Assembly (NCBI GenBank): GCA_030704615.1
Contig: CM060733.1
Span: forward strand, 72,292,001 to 72,356,000
Direction of reading: 5' to 3'
Length of the DNA: 64,000 nucleotides
Source: Takakia lepidozioides
Taxonomy: Eukaryota > Streptophyta > Takakiopsida > Takakiales > Takakiaceae
Shown piece after piece: positions 1 to 11,000 of this stretch (positions within the stretch are counted from its first letter, which is position 1; the number at the start of each line of letters is the position of its first letter). Below the pieces are notes generated by a model, which was not told the DNA's origin, made no database searches, and saw nothing but the letters and a program-made list of their open reading frames with translations. The translations under genes and the position numbers were made by a program.

Positions 1-403
1 GAAAATAGTCCTGCTCATGTTTTTTTCGACACTTACGACTCTGCTCATGGCTCATGAAATAGCAGCCCCCTCCACAGGGTATAGTTTGAAATCTGCCACC
101 GAAGTCCATCCCCCGGATGAAAATTCGACGCCGCATTTACATCGAAGGGGGCATGGACTTCTTCATCTTGAGTGGCTATAGGCCCACCTGGCACTTACTG
201 CCCATAGTTTGCATGGCAGGGAAGGAAACTGAAACGGCTACATACATGGAGTAGCCAATCTTCATCCGTGCAGGTTCCTGTAGGGGGGAAATTTAAATGT
301 GCCCTGGAGTGTTTGTGAGGAATTGCAGCGTTTGCTTGAACTTCTTCCAGCCACCGCGCTGCTGCCTCTGTCATTGAGCGTACTCCGCTAATCTTTTTCA
401 AGG
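1..403. other. Left edge, GCTCATG-motif cluster, no recognised gene
   Basis: Copies of the heptamer GCTCATG occur at about 14-20, 43-49 and 50-56. The same motif in both orientations clusters at 39,155-39,405 beside the right copy of the giant transposon, so this may be terminal DNA of the left copy or of an abutting copy. A half palindrome (CGCCGCATTTAC) lies at about 129-142. A 68-codon minus-strand ORF at 195-401 has no recognisable domain and I do not call it a gene. No terminal inverted repeat or target duplication could be fixed because the window begins here. Confidence 0.35.
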
Positions 404-1312
404 ATGCCCTGCCGCCGAAATCCTGCTGACTGCCCTTATCATGGCAACAATTATGCTATGTTCAAACCAGAATCAGGAGACATCATTGTCTGGCTCTCTG
501 TTTTCACTGACGCTTGTGGAATCAAGCGGGAGTCTTTGCGCGCAATGGAGTATTTGGAGGGCTATTACCGCTTTGAGCGAGGTGAGGGCGAGGGTCAATG
601 CGGTCCGTGGGTCCTGAAAATTGTTGACCTCAATATACCAAGGTGGAATGGGATGCCGGACAGATCACGCACGGCCTCGCTTTGGCGCTGGAACTGCTGC
701 CAGTGGACCAGGGAGGACGGCACCGGGGAAAACTATATTCGTGGAGTTCACTCCGCTCTTCCAGTGTATGGAGACATTCGGCTGAGTTGCGAAGACGAAT
801 CGCACGGGCACATGAGGCCCACAGTGACCTTGTCAATGTATGATGGTGGTATCATTGATGGGCATGACATTGTCGTCAGCTCCACCAAGGGCACCAGAAC
901 GACCGCATTGCAGTTTACCGAGGGTCAATGCGGTCCGTGGGTCCTGAAAATTGTTGACCTCGATATACCAAGGTGGAATGGGATGCCGGACAGATCACGC
1001 ACGGCCTCGCTTTGGCGCTGAAACTGCTGCCAGTGGACCAGGGAGGACGGCACTGGGGAAAACTATATTCGTGGGGTTCACTCCGCTCTTCTAGTGTATG
1101 GAGACATTCGGCTGAGTTGCGAAGACGAATCGCACGGGCACATGAGGCCCACAGTGACCTTGTCAATGTATGATGGTGGTATCATTGATGGGCATGACAT
1201 TGGCGTCAACTCCACCAAGGGCACCAGAACGACCGCATTGCAGTTTACCTCCAGGTGCCGCATCAGTAATGAGCTGGTTTTGAGGGCTATCAAAGTTCCG
1301 TCGACTTGGTGA
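404..1312 (+). pseudogene. Gene C: unknown ORF with a 110-codon in-frame tandem duplication
   Basis: A single reading frame of 303 codons runs from ATG at 404 to the stop at 1310-1312, interrupted by one internal TGA at 1019-1021. Positions 590-919 and 920-1249 are near-identical 330-bp direct repeats; because 330 is a multiple of three the frame is kept through both. At the TGA the other copy reads TGG, so the stop is a recent point mutation. An AATAAA polyadenylation-type hexamer at 1382-1387 lies about 70 bp after the end. I do not recognise the protein. It is convergent with gene B, with a palindrome array between their 3' ends. It may be the last gene of the transposon or host DNA; the equivalent part of the right copy is missing, so this cannot be tested here. 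Confidence 0.45.
590..1249 (+). repeat. 330-bp direct tandem duplication (two copies)
   Basis: Both copies begin with AGGGTCAATGCGGTCC (591 and 921) and end with CAGTTTACC. They differ at only a few positions, which suggests a recent unequal exchange or replication slip inside gene C. Confidence 0.9.
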
Positions 1313-1584
1313 CGCCCATGTAGAAAGAGGAAGGGCTTAGATTTGTCTGGAGTTGCTAAATGTGAGACACCGTGTTCGATCAATAAAACAACCCATCGTA
1401 CCTCACTTCTGTGTGCTCTGTTTCAATGTATTCAAGAACTGCCGTAATTGGCCCACTGTTTACAATTTGTGGTCTCATTTCTACAATGTGCCTGTCCACA
1501 TGAATATACCAGAGTCAGCGATATCAGAGTCCTGAGGTGAAGGAAATCCATGTATGAGTAAAAGGAAACATGTACATGCTGAAG

Positions 1585-2410
1585 CTCGGAAATTCGGGAC
1601 CGCATTTCATTTTTCTCCAAGCAGCGATTTCTGGCAGCTCCCTTTCCTCCGTAACGGATATGTTGTACCGCATTTCATTTCTTGACATGGCATTACCATA
1701 CTTCGAATTGGAAATGCGGCACCGCATTCCCATATTGGACCTTGAATTGTCCAAGCATGTCCAATCGCCAATGCTTGTCCATGTCCGTTCTGGAAATGCG
1801 GCACCGCATTTCCATGCCCGTCATCAAATTTTCTTATTGGACAATGGAATGCGGTGCCGCATTTCCATCGAAGGGTCTGGAATTGGACAATCAACGATGT
1901 CTGTTTTGGAAATGCGGCGCCGCATTTCCATGTTTGGCAATCAAAAGTTCTTATTGGACATTGGAATGTGGTGCCGCATTTCCGTCCAAGGGTCTGGAAT
2001 TGGACAACAACGATGTCTGTTCTGGAAATGCGGCGCCGCATTTCCATGTACGTCATCAAAATTTCTTATTGGACAATGGAATGCGGTGCCGCATTCCCGT
2101 CTAGAATCATGGAATGCGGAGCCGCAGTTCCATCGATGGGTCTGGAGTTGGAAAAACATCCATCTCCAAAATAGAAATGCGGCACCGCATTTCCATGTCC
2201 GCCATTTAAATAACGTGTTCGACCTCCGCATGCGGGGTGGCATTTCCATTTACCTCCATGGAAGGAGCTGGCAATCGGCAAAACTGCCATGTCGAAAACG
2301 GAAATGCGGCACCGCATTTCCGTTCGGCCGAACAGTTTCCGATGTCCAAACCATGAAACGGAAAATTGTTCTTGCCCCGGTTTTGGAAATACGGTGCCGC
2401 ATTTCCGATT
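1585..2410. repeat. Distal palindrome array between genes C and B
   Basis: About 14 copies of the palindrome family (arm GGAAATGCGG, central YR, mirrored arm), several with one A lost from the arm (GGAATGCGG). Starts such as 1,710, 1,792, 1,846, 1,908, 1,963, 2,024, 2,078, 2,111 and 2,173 give steps mostly of 54-62 bp, less regular than the central array. Spacers recur in two types, one with TCTTATTGGACA-like sequence and one with GGGTCTGGAATTGGACAA, alternating between 1,820 and 2,090. The array fills the gap between the convergent 3' ends of genes C and B. Confidence 0.85.
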
Positions 2411-3710
2411 TTGGGAAGGACGTGGTTTGGACGATGGTGTCGTTGAGAAGCACATGGGAGAGGGGACATGAAGGACGGGGAGAATTTCCTTTATATACTC
2501 TGGAAGAGAATTTAAATGTACAGAGAGTTCATTAAAATTCTACTAATCTTGAAAATCATCACTATCGTCGTCCTGTGCTTGACTGTCTTGCTCCGCCTCC
2601 ACCCCGTCATTGCCTTTCTCATCTCCAGCGGACTGCTCGTTGGCCAGGCTTTCGAAAATCCCATCTTCCCCTTGCGGAACCGACCATCTCACCTCCGTTG
2701 GGTCGTCGTCCTCCCTGTCTGCATCGCTCTCATCCGCTGAATCACATATGAACTTTCGCACCCGTCTACCTGTCTCAGCTGCTGCCAACTCTTTCCTTAT
2801 CCTTTTGTCCTCCCTAGCCCTCTCCAAAATCTGCTCTATTTTACTGGGATTCTCACATCGTCTAATCGCTGTATTTGCGAGTTTAGCTGCATAACTAGGA
2901 AGGGAGTAGTCCTTCACCGGGCTCGTCATGAAGTCGGCCCTCGCAAAGAACGAGACATTATTCCTGGCAGGAAGTGCAGGCCCTACATGTTTCGACCCGG
3001 ATCCTGGAATCCTGCACATAACAATCACCCACAAGACCAATGAGAACCACAGTCCGGAAATGCGTTTGACAAAAAATCACCCAGAAGGCTTTGCAAACTT
3101 ACAATGTTTGCACTCACTTGTATTTCGGGTTCTCCTCGGTATCAATGTCCACTGTCTCTTCCTCCGACTCCGACAAATCTGAGGAATCTTTGGCTTCGAT
3201 GGGAGCCTTCACATTCCGTTGAAGCCCTTCCAGATGGGATCCCCAGACGGATGTGTCCTCCTCGTAGGCAAAGAGGTGCCAGTCGGAAAACCGCCCAGCC
3301 CACATTGAGGCACCTGTTACAATGCCATCCACTCATTATAACATGGCCCTTCAGATGTTGCGATTTAAAGCATAACGAGAATTTGCAGAACAGCATAGTA
3401 CAAGATTTTGCATACCTGTCCCACAGATGAGGTCGAGCACTGTGCCCTCCAAGTCAGTGCATGTCTCCATAATTGTCTGAATGAAGGCAGAGCTCTGAGT
3501 CCGTGAATACCGCAGGGGTTCCGTTGAAGTGAGGCTATGAGGGAGAAGTTCCGTGGGAACGTTGTTGAACAGGACGTCGTAATCGATGGGGTCGCAGTTT
3601 GGGTCAACCAACAATCCATCCTTCCGGAAAGCAAAGGTGGAGTTCTCCTTCACAAAGCAGCATGCATCGAACTGCTTTGTCTGCATACACAGTGGGGAAC
3701 GATTAGAAAT

Positions 3711-3731
3711 CGAATGCGGCACCGCATTTCA
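3711..3731. repeat. Intronic palindrome 1 of gene B (left)
   Basis: One copy of the transposon palindrome (core GGCACC) in the intron before the exon encoding KQFDACCF. It corresponds to 49,862-49,882 in the right copy. Confidence 0.85.
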
Positions 3732-4970
3732 AAACACCTAACAAAATGAAAGGACGAGTGCCAATGTCGTAATTACCTTCTTCCCTTCCGACCGAAGGCC
3801 CAATGTATTGATGCACGTTCACTTCTTCTTCAGAATTGGGACGACGCTCTTGCGGGTCCACTTCGCAATTCTTGTCTGCGTGTTTTTGCCTCTGCTCGCC
3901 AGGACAACCACACAGCCTCTGTCGTCCAACACCATGCGGGTGAGCCCGAATCCTTTCTTTCAAAAGTCCTCGGAGTACCTGTTCCAAGATGGCAAAGCTT
4001 GCAATCCTTCCACAGGCTCTCCGTCCAGAATATCCAAGATGATCATATCGCAAGACCACTCGGTGGCTGTTCCGCCCCTCCTACAATCCTTGTCTGGACA
4101 CACCCTCTCAAAGAATGAGACCATCTTCAGAAACCCAGGGGTGTCGGTAGGCTCTTCGGCAGCCGCCTTCTTCAGTGCTCCGCCCTTCAGACCCTCCATG
4201 GCCTTCATGTATGCCAACTTGGCTGCCTGTCCATCCAAAGCCGCCAAGAAACTCTCATTTACACACTAGACTACTGTATCGGGATCCACTCTCGGCCTCT
4301 TAATTTCCACCGGCTCAAAAGGGTGCCCCCCCGGGGGGTTGAAGAGTGCCTTCTTTGCCGAGCCTGTTCTCGTCCCTTTTGTGACAACGGTGGGCACAGG
4401 GGATTTCGGCTGCGTTTCGGGGGGTGGGCTGGTTGCAAAGTCTCCATCGGAGTCCTCTTCGTCACCCTCTTCCTGGTCTTTCTGTTTCTGCTTCTTCGTT
4501 TTCTTGGGTGTCACAACTGCTGCTCCTTGCTGGCGAGTCCTCCTCTTTGACCCCTTTTGTTGAGCCTGCATAGCTGCATCTACCGTCTTCTATGCCATCT
4601 TAGCTGCCTTTCTAGATTGTTCCAGAGCAGCAGCTTCCTTTGCCGACTCTGGCCCAGCAGGGACACATCTTTTCTTTCTCTTCTCTTATGGTTTCGCGTG
4701 TAGATCTTTCTCAGACTCGTCAACAATTCCACCAGACATGTCCAGGTAGCACGGGCATCCAACGAGATGCGCGGCATGCCATTGTTTCTGCATCTCGGGT
4801 GTGTAGACACAGCTTGGGCCCGCCACGGTCCAAGCCATGAAGAACGGGGACTCTTGAGCCAGGGCCCCTGTCTAAAGAAGCACGTATTTCATATACCTGC
4901 AGGGCAGTCAGCATGCGTGAGCAGAAGTTGAGACCAACGTATTTGCAGAGTGCAACCGAAAACATAAAAT

Positions 4971-4992
4971 GCAAATGCGGTGCCGCATTTCC
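4971..4992. repeat. Intronic palindrome 2 of gene B (left)
   Basis: One palindrome copy (core GGTGCC) in the intron that follows the exon ending RIV(Y)R. It corresponds to 48,599-48,619 in the right copy. Confidence 0.85.
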
Positions 4993-6179
4993 CAGACAAA
5001 CCTCATAACCAAGCTTCGTATACAAGGACAGCTGGGCTTCACCTGTAAACAATTCGCATTGCAGCTTTTCCCGCTCCCTCCTGATGTGTAAACTCCACGC
5101 TCCTTCTTGCTGTCTACAGCTCCCTGGCGAAGAGGTTGTCCTTGTACGCACATCTGAAACGTGTCACGTAGTCTTCCAATGTCTGTGTTCCATCCCATTT
5201 GACGTACAAGCCGAACAAATTTGTATGCATTACGACTTGCTCCTTCGCATTCGTCATTACCTGCGATTCCCACATGCATTGTCACGTAGCAGTTCAGGGA
5301 ATTCATTTCAGAAAAGCAAATCGGGGGAATTACCTTGAATTACTTGGAACCACCAAGTCATGCGGTTGAGCCACACATCCACTGCAGGGTCGGAAACTTT
5401 GAGTGGAAAAGACCACATTGTCCTTATACTCTCCGATGCATTCCAGATCGACAGCCATCGTGTCTGCCATTTCTGATCCAATGTCAGGAGCAGGAAGTCG
5501 AGTGGCTATTGCTAGGAAGGAACTTCAGTGTAATGAAACCTCATCTTCTCTTTCGCCTCAACACATGTCGTTGAGAGGTGATGCAGTTTCTCCAACTGCA
5601 TGGTCGGCTGCATGGCCCGAGAATAGTGTTTTGCAATCACGGGGATGAAGTCCTTTCCAAGTGTCGGATCTGCAATGGCCACCAGCTTCACAAGCTTTGA
5701 CTTGTATTTCGTTCTGGACTTGACCCCGGCTTCCTTCAAGTGCTAAGTCAATGACTGCAACGTTTTGACCTGCCCCTCACTTTCCATGAAGAAGTGTTTG
5801 GCATGGGCCAAATCCAGCTTGATGTTTGACTGCCAACAAAAACATGCAGAAGCGTTACATTCGATTCATGTGGAAAGATTACTGAAAATTGGGGAAAGAT
5901 GAGCAAAGGGAAATGGGAGGACAAATTACTTCGTATATCACCTCCACCATTCCATCCATAGTGAGACGATACCATGTCCGGTCAGTTTTTGCCACGGCTT
6001 TCTGAACGAGCTCGGGCTCCAGCATTTCCGCAAACATGTGCGGATCAGTGAGACCAGTTTTCCTCACCTTGTACAACATATGTGCCATGACGGTATGCAC
6101 GTACGCATTTTCAGTGACCCTGCAAGGCACACTCTCCAGTTCAGTCCACGGAAGCACGGAAACAAAACAGATTGGAAAC

Positions 6180-6201
6180 CGAAATGCGGCACCGCATTTC
6201 A
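6180..6201. repeat. Intronic palindrome 3 of gene B (left)
   Basis: One palindrome copy (core GGCACC) in the intron between the ParB-like exon and the exon encoding VTENAYVHT. It corresponds to 47,391-47,412 in the right copy. Confidence 0.85.
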
Positions 6202-8036
6202 AATGTGCTTGGGAGGGTATGAGTATCTTACGAGTTGAGGTCCGCCATGGCATTCTTGAGCAGGGAGGAGTCCGCCGCCTTCACCTTGAGGATGACACAC
6301 TACACCATGTAATGCCAGCCAAAATGCTTGGCATGGTTCTGCTTGATGTACTCCCACCAGGCAAGAAGTCGGTGATTCCCGTCCCACACAAAGAACATTT
6401 TACCCGACATATGGCCGAAGTCTGGATCACCCTTCAGCGTTGCCTCGAATTCGTTGTTGCGAGTGTGCCAGTGGGTATCCCATGCTGACAATTCATCCGC
6501 AGTGGGTCCACGAGTTTCGCCGTCCTCATTCTCAATGGAAACGTAGAAGGCTGGCGAACCTAGACGGTACCCTTTTCAAAATGCGAACTTGAGCTTTACC
6601 ACATCTCCGGGAAGTACCTACCTAACGATGGGAAGGGAGACCATGCGACAAAGTGGGATTCGAAGAGTCCGCTGGAATACCCTGCTGCCCAGAACTCTGC
6701 CAATGCTACTGTCTGTCTCCTCCAACATTGTATCCGCTGCACTTTGGAATTCCTCCGGAGACATTTCTGCAGGTGGCGGTAGGGGCTGAGCAGCTGGAGC
6801 ATCCCCAACTGGAGCTGCACTCTGGGGAATCTTTGCGGGCAATTCTGCCATTGCAGAGGCCTCCTCCGGGCCTGCAGTATTCTGAAGATCTTCCTCAACA
6901 GGTCAGGTCAGGTCTTGCTGCGAACGTTGAGCAGCAGCACCCTCCTCCGGTGACAGATCGACGAAATCGGTCGATCCCATTGCCTTTGCTGCAGCAAACG
7001 CACCAGGCATCACCAGGCTAGAAATCAAGTAGGAACTGGGCTTCAGCTCATGGAATCGGTTTTGCGGGAGACTGCTCCGCCCTCCCCCTGATTGCCTTTT
7101 GCTTCCTCATTCTTGCAGGTGAAGGTGTCTGCTGCAATTGAATCTGCCCTGTACTGCTTCATTCGCTTGGGTGGGGGGGAAACGGCCTGGTCCGGTTCAG
7201 AAACCAGTTGAAGGACGGGCTGCTTCTTCTTCGTCTTTGCTGGAGAAGGGCCCGACCCCTGCTGGCGATTCTCCATGACCTTTGAACGCGAGTCGCTCTC
7301 TTGGGCTTTGAACTGCAAAAACTTGCCCTTCCAAGCCGCGTCCTTGAAACGCACAGGGCTAGGCCCGGCAGGAAGACCCGTGCTCGTGGATCGGCTGGGT
7401 GTGCGTGCTGCAGCTAGCTCCAGGGACTCTTCCTGCGGCTCTTCGGATTCCTGCGATCCCTCCAGCACCTCCACCTTTCCAATTAGGCATGCAAACATCT
7501 TCTGCATTCAAGTCTCCTAGCATACAGTCTAAGAATTGCACAAGAAAAATGAGGGGGGTTTCGGTGCTCGATTAGCTTCGCGCATCCCGATAGCACGGAG
7601 CTCTCACTGGTGGCAGGGTTGTCTGCGTGGCCTGTTGCTGCGAGATGGCAATCTCCTCCTGTACACGCATCTGCTTCCTCCCCTTTGGCATTGACCTACG
7701 TCCAAAGTACAATTTGCGGAGCTTGCGACATGTCTCTTCTCTGGTGCACCAACACCCTCCCTCTCAGGTTCGAGCATAAGAAGAACAAAGATAGGGAAAA
7801 TGGGCAAAGACGGCAGATGGAAAGGGCGCGAGAGGGGTGACAACGTAGACACGACAAAAGAAGATGAAACGGCGGTGATGCACCACTTGGGTTCGAAAGG
7901 TTGGGACGAAAGTGTCTCCTCGTGGACTATGCGTCATTACAAAAATTGAATAGTCAAAGGTACGTCTGCTGTTGGCCAAACAGACATCATTAACCAACGG
8001 TCAGGTCGCGCCGCCTCCTACCACAAGTGCAAACAT

Positions 8037-11000
8037 GGAAATGCGGTGCCGAATTTCCGTTCGTCCACGTGTTCAAATAAAATGGCATTTGCACAGCACC
8101 ATCTGGTGAGTTGGATTGAAAAGGGAAATGCGGCGCCGCATTTCCGTTCCAGAGAGTGCAAAGGCTTCAACCAGACGGAAATGCGGTACAACATTTCCGT
8201 TCCAATGCTACAGAGTATAAAGGTGTCACACGGACGGAAATGCGGCACCGCATTTCCGTTCTGGAGACCGTAAAGGTCTAACCTGGACGGAAATGCGGTG
8301 TCGCATTTCCGTTCCACTGCTATATACCTCACTTGTTGGACGGATATGCGGCACCGCATTTCCGTTCTAGAGAGTATAAAGGTATCGCCTCGACGAAAAT
8401 GCGGCACCGCATTTCCATTCGGGAGTGTATAAAGGTTCGACCTTGACGGAAATGCGGTACCGCATTTCGGTTTCACTGCTACATACCTCACTTGTTGGAC
8501 GGAAATGCGGCACTGCATTTCCGTTCGGGAGTGTATAAAGGTTTCACCTGGACGGAAATGCGGTACCGCATTTCGGTTCCACTGCTACATACCTTACTTG
8601 TTGGACGGAAATGCGGCACAGCATTTCCGTTCTAAAGAGTGTAAAGGTTTCACCTGGATGGAAATGCGGCACAGCATTTCCGTTCGGGAGTGTATAAAGG
8701 TTTCACCTGGACGGAAATGCGGTACCGCATTTCCGTTCCACTGCAACATACCTTACTTGTTGGACGGAAATGCGGCACCACATTTCCGTTCGAGAGAGTG
8801 TAAAGGTTTCACCTCGATGGAAATGCGGCACCGCATTTCCGTTGGGGAGTGTATAAATGTTTCATCTGGACGGAAATTTGGTGCCGCATTTCGGTTCCAC
8901 TGCTACATACATTACTTGTTGGACGGAAATGCGGCACCACATTTCCGTTCTAGAGAGTGTAAAGGTTTCACCTGGATGGAAATGCGGCACCGCATTTCCA
9001 TTCGGGAGTGTATAAATGTTTCACCTCGACGGAAATGCGGTGCCGCATTTCGGTTCCACTGCTACATACCTTACTTGTTGGACGGAAATGCGGCTTCAGA
9101 TTTCCGTTCGGAAGTGTATAAAAGTTTCACCTGGACGAAAATGCGGTACCGCATTTCCGTTCCACTGCTACATACCTTACTTGTTGGGCGGAAATGGGGC
9201 ACCGCATTTCCGATCGGGTGTGTATAAAGGTTTCACCTGGACGGAAATGCGGTAATGCATTTCGGTTCCACTTCTACATACCTTACTTGTTGGACGGAAA
9301 TGCAGCACCGCAATTCCGTTTTAAAGAGTGTAAATGTTTCACCTAAATGGAAATGCGGCACCACATTTCCATTCTAAAGTGTGTAAAGGTTTCACCTGGA
9401 TGGAAATGCGGCACCGCATTTCTGTTGCAGAGACTCTAAAAGTATCACATAGACGGAAATGCGGCAACGCATGTCCGTTCAGGAGAGTATTAAGGTTTCA
9501 CCTGGACGGAAATGCGGTGCCACATTTCCGTTCCACTGCTATAAACCTTAATTGTGGGACGAAAATGCGGCACCGCATTTCCATACTAGAGACTATAAAC
9601 GTTGCACCTGGACGGAAATGCGGCACATCATTTTCGTTCGGGAGAATAAAAAGGTTTCACCTAGACGGAAATGCGGTGCCGCATTTCGGTTCCACTGCTA
9701 CATACTTTACTTGTTGGACGGAAATGCGGCACCACATTTCCGTTCTAGAGAGTGTAAAGGTTTCACCTCGATGGAAATGCGGCACCGCATTTCCGTTCGG
9801 GAGTGTATAAATATTTCACCTGGACGGAAATGCGGTGCCCGCATTTTGGTTCCACTGCTACATACCTTACTTGTTGGACGGAAATGCGGCACCACATTTC
9901 CTTTCTAGAGAGTGTAAAGGTTTCACCTGGATGGAAATGCGGCACCGCATTTCCGTTTGGGAGTGTATAAATGTTTCACCTAGACGGAAATGCGGCACCG
10001 CATTTCCGTTCTCAAGAGTGTAAAGGTTTCACCTGGACGGGAATGCGGTATTGCATTTCGGTTCCACTCCTACATACCTTACTTGTTGGACGGAAATGCG
10101 GCACCGCATTTCCGTTCTAAAGAGTGTAAATGTTTCACCTGGATGGAAATGAGGCACCGCATTTCCGTTCGAAAGTGTGTAAAGGTTTCACCAAGATGGA
10201 AATGCGGCACCGCATTGGAGAGTAAAAAGTTATCAGCTGGACGGAAATGCGGCACCGCATTTCTGTTGCAGAGAGTGTAAAGGTATCACATAGACGGAAA
10301 TGCGGCAACGCATGTCCGTTCGGGAGAGTATTAAGGTTTCACCAGGACGGAAATGCGGTGCCGCATTTCCGTTCCACTGCTACAAACCTTACTTGTGGGA
10401 CGGAAATGTGGCACAACATTTCCGTTCGGGAGACTAAAAAGGTTTCATCTGGACGGAAATGCGGTGCCGCATTTCGGTTCCACTGCTACATACCTTACTT
10501 GTTGGGCGGAAATGCGGCACCACATTTCCGTTCTAGAGAGTGTAAAGGTTTCACCTGGATGAAAATGCGGCACCGCATTTCCGTTCGGGAGTGTATAGAT
10601 GTTTTACCTGGACGGAAATGCGGTGCCGCATTTCCGTTCCACTGCTACATACCTTACTTGTTGGACGGAAATGCGGCACCGCATTTCCGTTCTAAAGAGT
10701 GTAAAGGTTTCACTTGGATGGAAATGCGGCACCGCATTTCCGTTCTAAAGAGTGTAAAGGTTGCACCTCGAGGGAAATGCGGCACCGCATTTCCGTCCGG
10801 GAGAGTATAAAGGTATCAGCAGGAAGGAAATGCGGCACCGCATTTCTGTTGCAGAGAGTATAAAGGTATCACATAGACGGAACTGCGGCAACGCATGTCC
10901 GTTCGGGAGAGTATTAAGGTTTCACCTGGACGGAAATGCGGTGCCGCATTTCCGTTCCACTGCTACAAACCTTACTTGTGGGACGGAAATACGGCATCGC

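Larger units (their letters stand above)
2543..7762 (-). pseudogene. Gene B, left copy: ParB-like / beta-class DNA methyltransferase-like protein, decayed
   Basis: This is the minus-strand homologue of the better resolved right copy (45,828-50,607), and exon order and introns correspond. It alone keeps the complete last exon (2,543-3,011), which encodes a basic then strongly acidic C-terminal tail rich in D and E. From the 5' end: a basic N-terminal exon (about 7,762-7,590; the ATG seen on the right is AGG here), a low-complexity P/A/E-rich region (7,507-6,620), a ParB-like motif DGNHRLLA (about 6,380), helical regions (6,250-5,540), a charged K/E-rich linker (4,960-4,270), a methyltransferase motif IV-like stretch (about 4,020-4,050, here LDILDG) and motif I-like VLDLICGTG (about 3,430). 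Damage includes GAG to TAG at about 6,300 just after the ParB-like motif, and small indels near 6,900. Three introns each hold one array-type palindrome (3,711, 4,971 and 6,180). Function is inferred from motifs only. Confidence 0.7.

Noticed and set aside
195-401. 68-codon minus-strand gene
   Set aside because: No domain, no splice context and no counterpart in the window.
1570-2535. 321-codon ORF and its minus-strand partners
   Set aside because: Translation of the distal palindrome array; same artefact as in the central arrays.
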